From contig JBGCEI010000218.1 in assembly GCA_045106295.1 (NCBI GenBank), forward strand, positions 1-7,967: a stretch of 7,967 nucleotides of DNA, written 5' to 3'. This stretch comes from WTJX01 sp045106295. GTDB lineage: Bacteria > Bacteroidota > Bacteroidia > Cytophagales > JAAEPT01. Position 1 is the first letter of the stretch. Each line of letters starts with the position of its first letter. This document shows, in pieces, positions 6,733-7,967 of the stretch. The notes below the pieces were generated by a model that was not told where the DNA came from, did no database searches, and saw only the letters and a list, made by a program, of their open reading frames with translations. Position numbers and translations under genes: made by a program.

Positions 6733-7494
6733 CTAAAACGTATAATTTAGATTGTTCTTAATGGTATAGATATGTCGTTTAATGTCTATGATTGGCGCAG
6801 CGTCATAAGTTGATTCGAATTGAAAATCGAGTGAAAGCTTTTCGATTATTTTAAATTGGATTCTAGCATCAGAGGTGATTCGGGGCCTAAAGAAATTAGT
6901 AAAGCGTCCTTGATAATAACTAATCAAAAAAAGATTGATATTTTTTATCACTTCAACTCTTAAACTGACATTAGTGGTGCTTTTTAAAAAAATATTATCA
7001 ATAGAAGAGGGGGAACCCTTCCACTGTTCATACTCTATCATACTTCCACTATTACATGCTAACTCTGTTTTTTCTCCAGAATGGATAAGCCACCTAAGTG
7101 AAATTCCGCTTAACTGTCTCAGTGTAAGACCTCTTCCTGCATCAAATTGTACTTGGTTGAATTGTTCAAAAGATAATTGTTTTTTTCTCCAAAAATTCAT
7201 TCTAAAATGGATGTATCCAGCATTAGCAGGTTCTGAACCTTCTACCTGTACGAGGCTTAGTGTGTTCAATAAGAGGTAAACGTGTTGCTTAGATAAATAA
7301 GCCGCATTCGCTCGGCTTGATAAGATGAAAAAGTCCGTTCGTTGACTTTTTTTAGTCATACCAAGCCCTACATTTCCTAAGAAAACATTTGCTGTGTCCT
7401 TATTTACTCTGAATTTTTCAACATTTAAAATTTGTCCAGAAACATAAAAAGTACTGCTAAAAATAAAAAATAAAAGGACTGTTTTCCTGTACAT
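6733..7494 (-). CDS. DUF481-like outer-membrane beta-barrel protein
   Basis: A 253-residue protein starting at the ATG at 7494. The frame stays open further upstream to 7662, but that stretch runs into the tmRNA gene. The 7494 start places a signal peptide exactly at the N-terminus (MYRKTVLLFFIFSSTFYVSG, cleavage probably after G20). The mature part alternates hydrophobic and polar residues, as barrel strands do. It carries the DUF481-like block AGYIHFRMNFWRKKQLSFEQ (92-111) and FNQVQFDAGRGLTLRQLSGI (112-131) followed by SLRWLI. The end DIKRHIYTIKNNLNYTF closes with an aromatic residue, as outer-membrane barrels usually do. DUF481 proteins have no well-defined function. The gene converges on gltA and is divergent from ssrA, and a good promoter precedes it. 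The family call is by motif recognition. Confidence 0.82.
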   Translation of the reverse strand: MYRKTVLLFFIFSSTFYVSGQILNVEKFRVNKDTANVFLGNVGLGMTKKSQRTDFFILSSRANAAYLSKQHVYLLLNTLSLVQVEGSEPANAGYIHFRMNFWRKKQLSFEQFNQVQFDAGRGLTLRQLSGISLRWLIHSGEKTELACNSGSMIEYEQWKGSPSSIDNIFLKSTTNVSLRVEVIKNINLFLISYYQGRFTNFFRPRITSDARIQFKIIEKLSLDFQFESTYDAAPIIDIKRHIYTIKNNLNYTF

Positions 7495-7516
7495 GCCATT
7501 GAATTGTTTACTTTTG

Positions 7517-7547
7517 CAAAAGTACTGGAATTTTTTTGGTACATCAA
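7517..7547 (-). promoter_or_regulatory. Predicted promoter of the DUF481-like gene
   Basis: On the - strand, TTG (complement of 7545-7547) is separated by 20 nt from TACTTTTG (complement of 7517-7524). This matches the Bacteroidota consensus TTG-N19-21-TAnnTTTG. Transcription would start near 7510, giving a leader of about 15 nt before the ATG at 7494. The -7 box is half of the palindrome TACTTTTGCAAAAGTA (7509-7524), so a second perfect -7 box faces the + strand, but without a well-spaced TTG. Confidence 0.7.
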
Positions 7548-7576
7548 TTGTTTTACAATTGAAATAAATATGTTCT

Positions 7577-7967
7577 GGGGCCGACTGGATTTGACAGGAT
7601 GAGTCATAGCATATTTGCATGCAGGCACATGGGATGCGAGCCTTAACCAAGAGTTCCGACAAATACCTAGCGAAGATAATTCTTACGCTATGGCTGCATA
7701 ATCTAGCTGATAGTTAGGTTTGCTTAGGGTTGAGCTGATGTTCCCCGGCCATCATCACACTAAACGGCTGATCTGCCTGTTTAGACTTTGTGGTGTCGTA
7801 ATGCAGATCTAGATTAGTAGAAGTTACGGCTACTAGTTGAAATTAAGTAACTAAGGATACATTAGCCTGTTTGTCGGCAGATGTGTTTCGAAAACCGTAG
7901 ATAAACTAAGCATGTAGAAGATATGATTATTACCTTCTCTGGACGAGGGTTCGAATCCCTCCGGCTC
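7577..7967 (+). ncRNA. ssrA: tmRNA (transfer-messenger RNA), 3' end just outside window
   Basis: Rescues stalled ribosomes together with SmpB and tags the incomplete protein for proteolysis. The tRNA-like domain is clear. 5' GGGGCCG (7577-7583) pairs with CGGCTC (7962-7967) plus one C beyond the window, and GACTGGATTTGACAGG follows the 5' end. The T arm GAGGG-TTCGAAT-CCCTC is at 7945-7961. The mRNA-like part encodes a tag read as (A)SEDNSYAMAA ending at TAA 7699-7701; the first codon could be AGC (7669) or GAA (7672). A pseudoknot is visible downstream: CTAAAC (7760-7765) / GTTTAG (7779-7784), with GATCTGC (7770-7776) in the loop pairing with GCAGATC (7803-7809). Helix TGATG (7736-7740) / CATCA (7750-7754) and the long-range P2 pairing AGTCATA / TATGATT also fit. 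The 391 nt present match the usual length; the terminal C and ACCA are missing only because the window ends. Confidence 0.96.

Noticed and set aside
6935..7279. 114-codon open frame on the + strand opposite the DUF481-like gene
   Set aside because: The opposite strand encodes a coherent secreted barrel protein; this frame has no domain, promoter or good start.
7425..7628. 67-codon open frame on the - strand overlapping the DUF481-like gene start and tmRNA
   Set aside because: It overlaps a structural RNA and a better-supported gene in another frame.
7495..7662. N-terminal extension of the DUF481-like reading frame by 56 codons
   Set aside because: It runs antisense through the tmRNA 5' part and the promoter region, and it would bury a clear signal peptide that begins at the ATG at 7494.
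7577..7967. tmRNA as attachment site of an integrated element
   Set aside because: tmRNA 3' ends are common integration sites, but the window ends inside the gene and shows no integrase or duplicated 3' end.
1..7967. CRISPR array, transposon or defence system
   Set aside because: No regularly spaced repeats, transposase, nuclease or toxin-antitoxin-like gene pair was seen. The MoxR/DUF58 genes fit the housekeeping-type Bacteroidota cluster better than a defence locus.

Overview
The window looks like chromosomal DNA from a Bacteroidota species, most likely a flavobacterium-type organism. The evidence is low G+C content, near absence of Shine-Dalgarno sequences, promoters that fit the Bacteroidota consensus (TTG, about 20 nt, TAnnTTTG), typical families of that phylum, and a tmRNA tag ending in YAMAA. 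The genus cannot be named from the sequence alone. I see no insertion sequences, CRISPR array, phage genes or obvious recent transfer.

Left part (1-4292, all +): four consecutive genes form the membrane/AAA+ module often found in Bacteroidota. They are the C-terminal end of a DUF4129 membrane protein (cut by the window edge), a DUF4350 protein with two membrane segments, a soluble MoxR-family AAA+ ATPase, and a membrane-anchored DUF58 protein with a von Willebrand A-like region. The first two overlap by 11 bp and the third follows after 9 bp. A 147-bp spacer holding a hairpin and other repeats separates the fourth. The likely picture is a MoxR ATPase working with a DUF58 partner at the inner membrane, with DUF4350 and DUF4129 as further membrane components. 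The substrate of the module is unknown.

Middle part (4368-5337): a small protein with two CDGSH iron-sulfur motifs (+) converges on a short RDD-family membrane protein (-) across a shared 16-bp terminator hairpin. The divergent spacer between the RDD gene and citrate synthase carries a good promoter for citrate synthase. It also carries a terminator-like hairpin pointing toward the RDD gene.

Right part (5377-7967): citrate synthase (gltA, +) is complete, has all catalytic residues and is closed by an intrinsic terminator. A DUF481-like outer-membrane beta-barrel protein (-) converges on it. Its promoter region is shared with the divergently placed ssrA gene (tmRNA, +), which fills the end of the window and lacks only its last bases. 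The -7 box of the barrel gene is half of a perfect 16-bp palindrome.

Overall this is mostly core and conserved accessory gene content. The least understood part is the DUF4129-DUF4350-MoxR-DUF58 module, and the most unusual non-coding signals lie at 2821-2957, 5187-5233 and 7509-7562.
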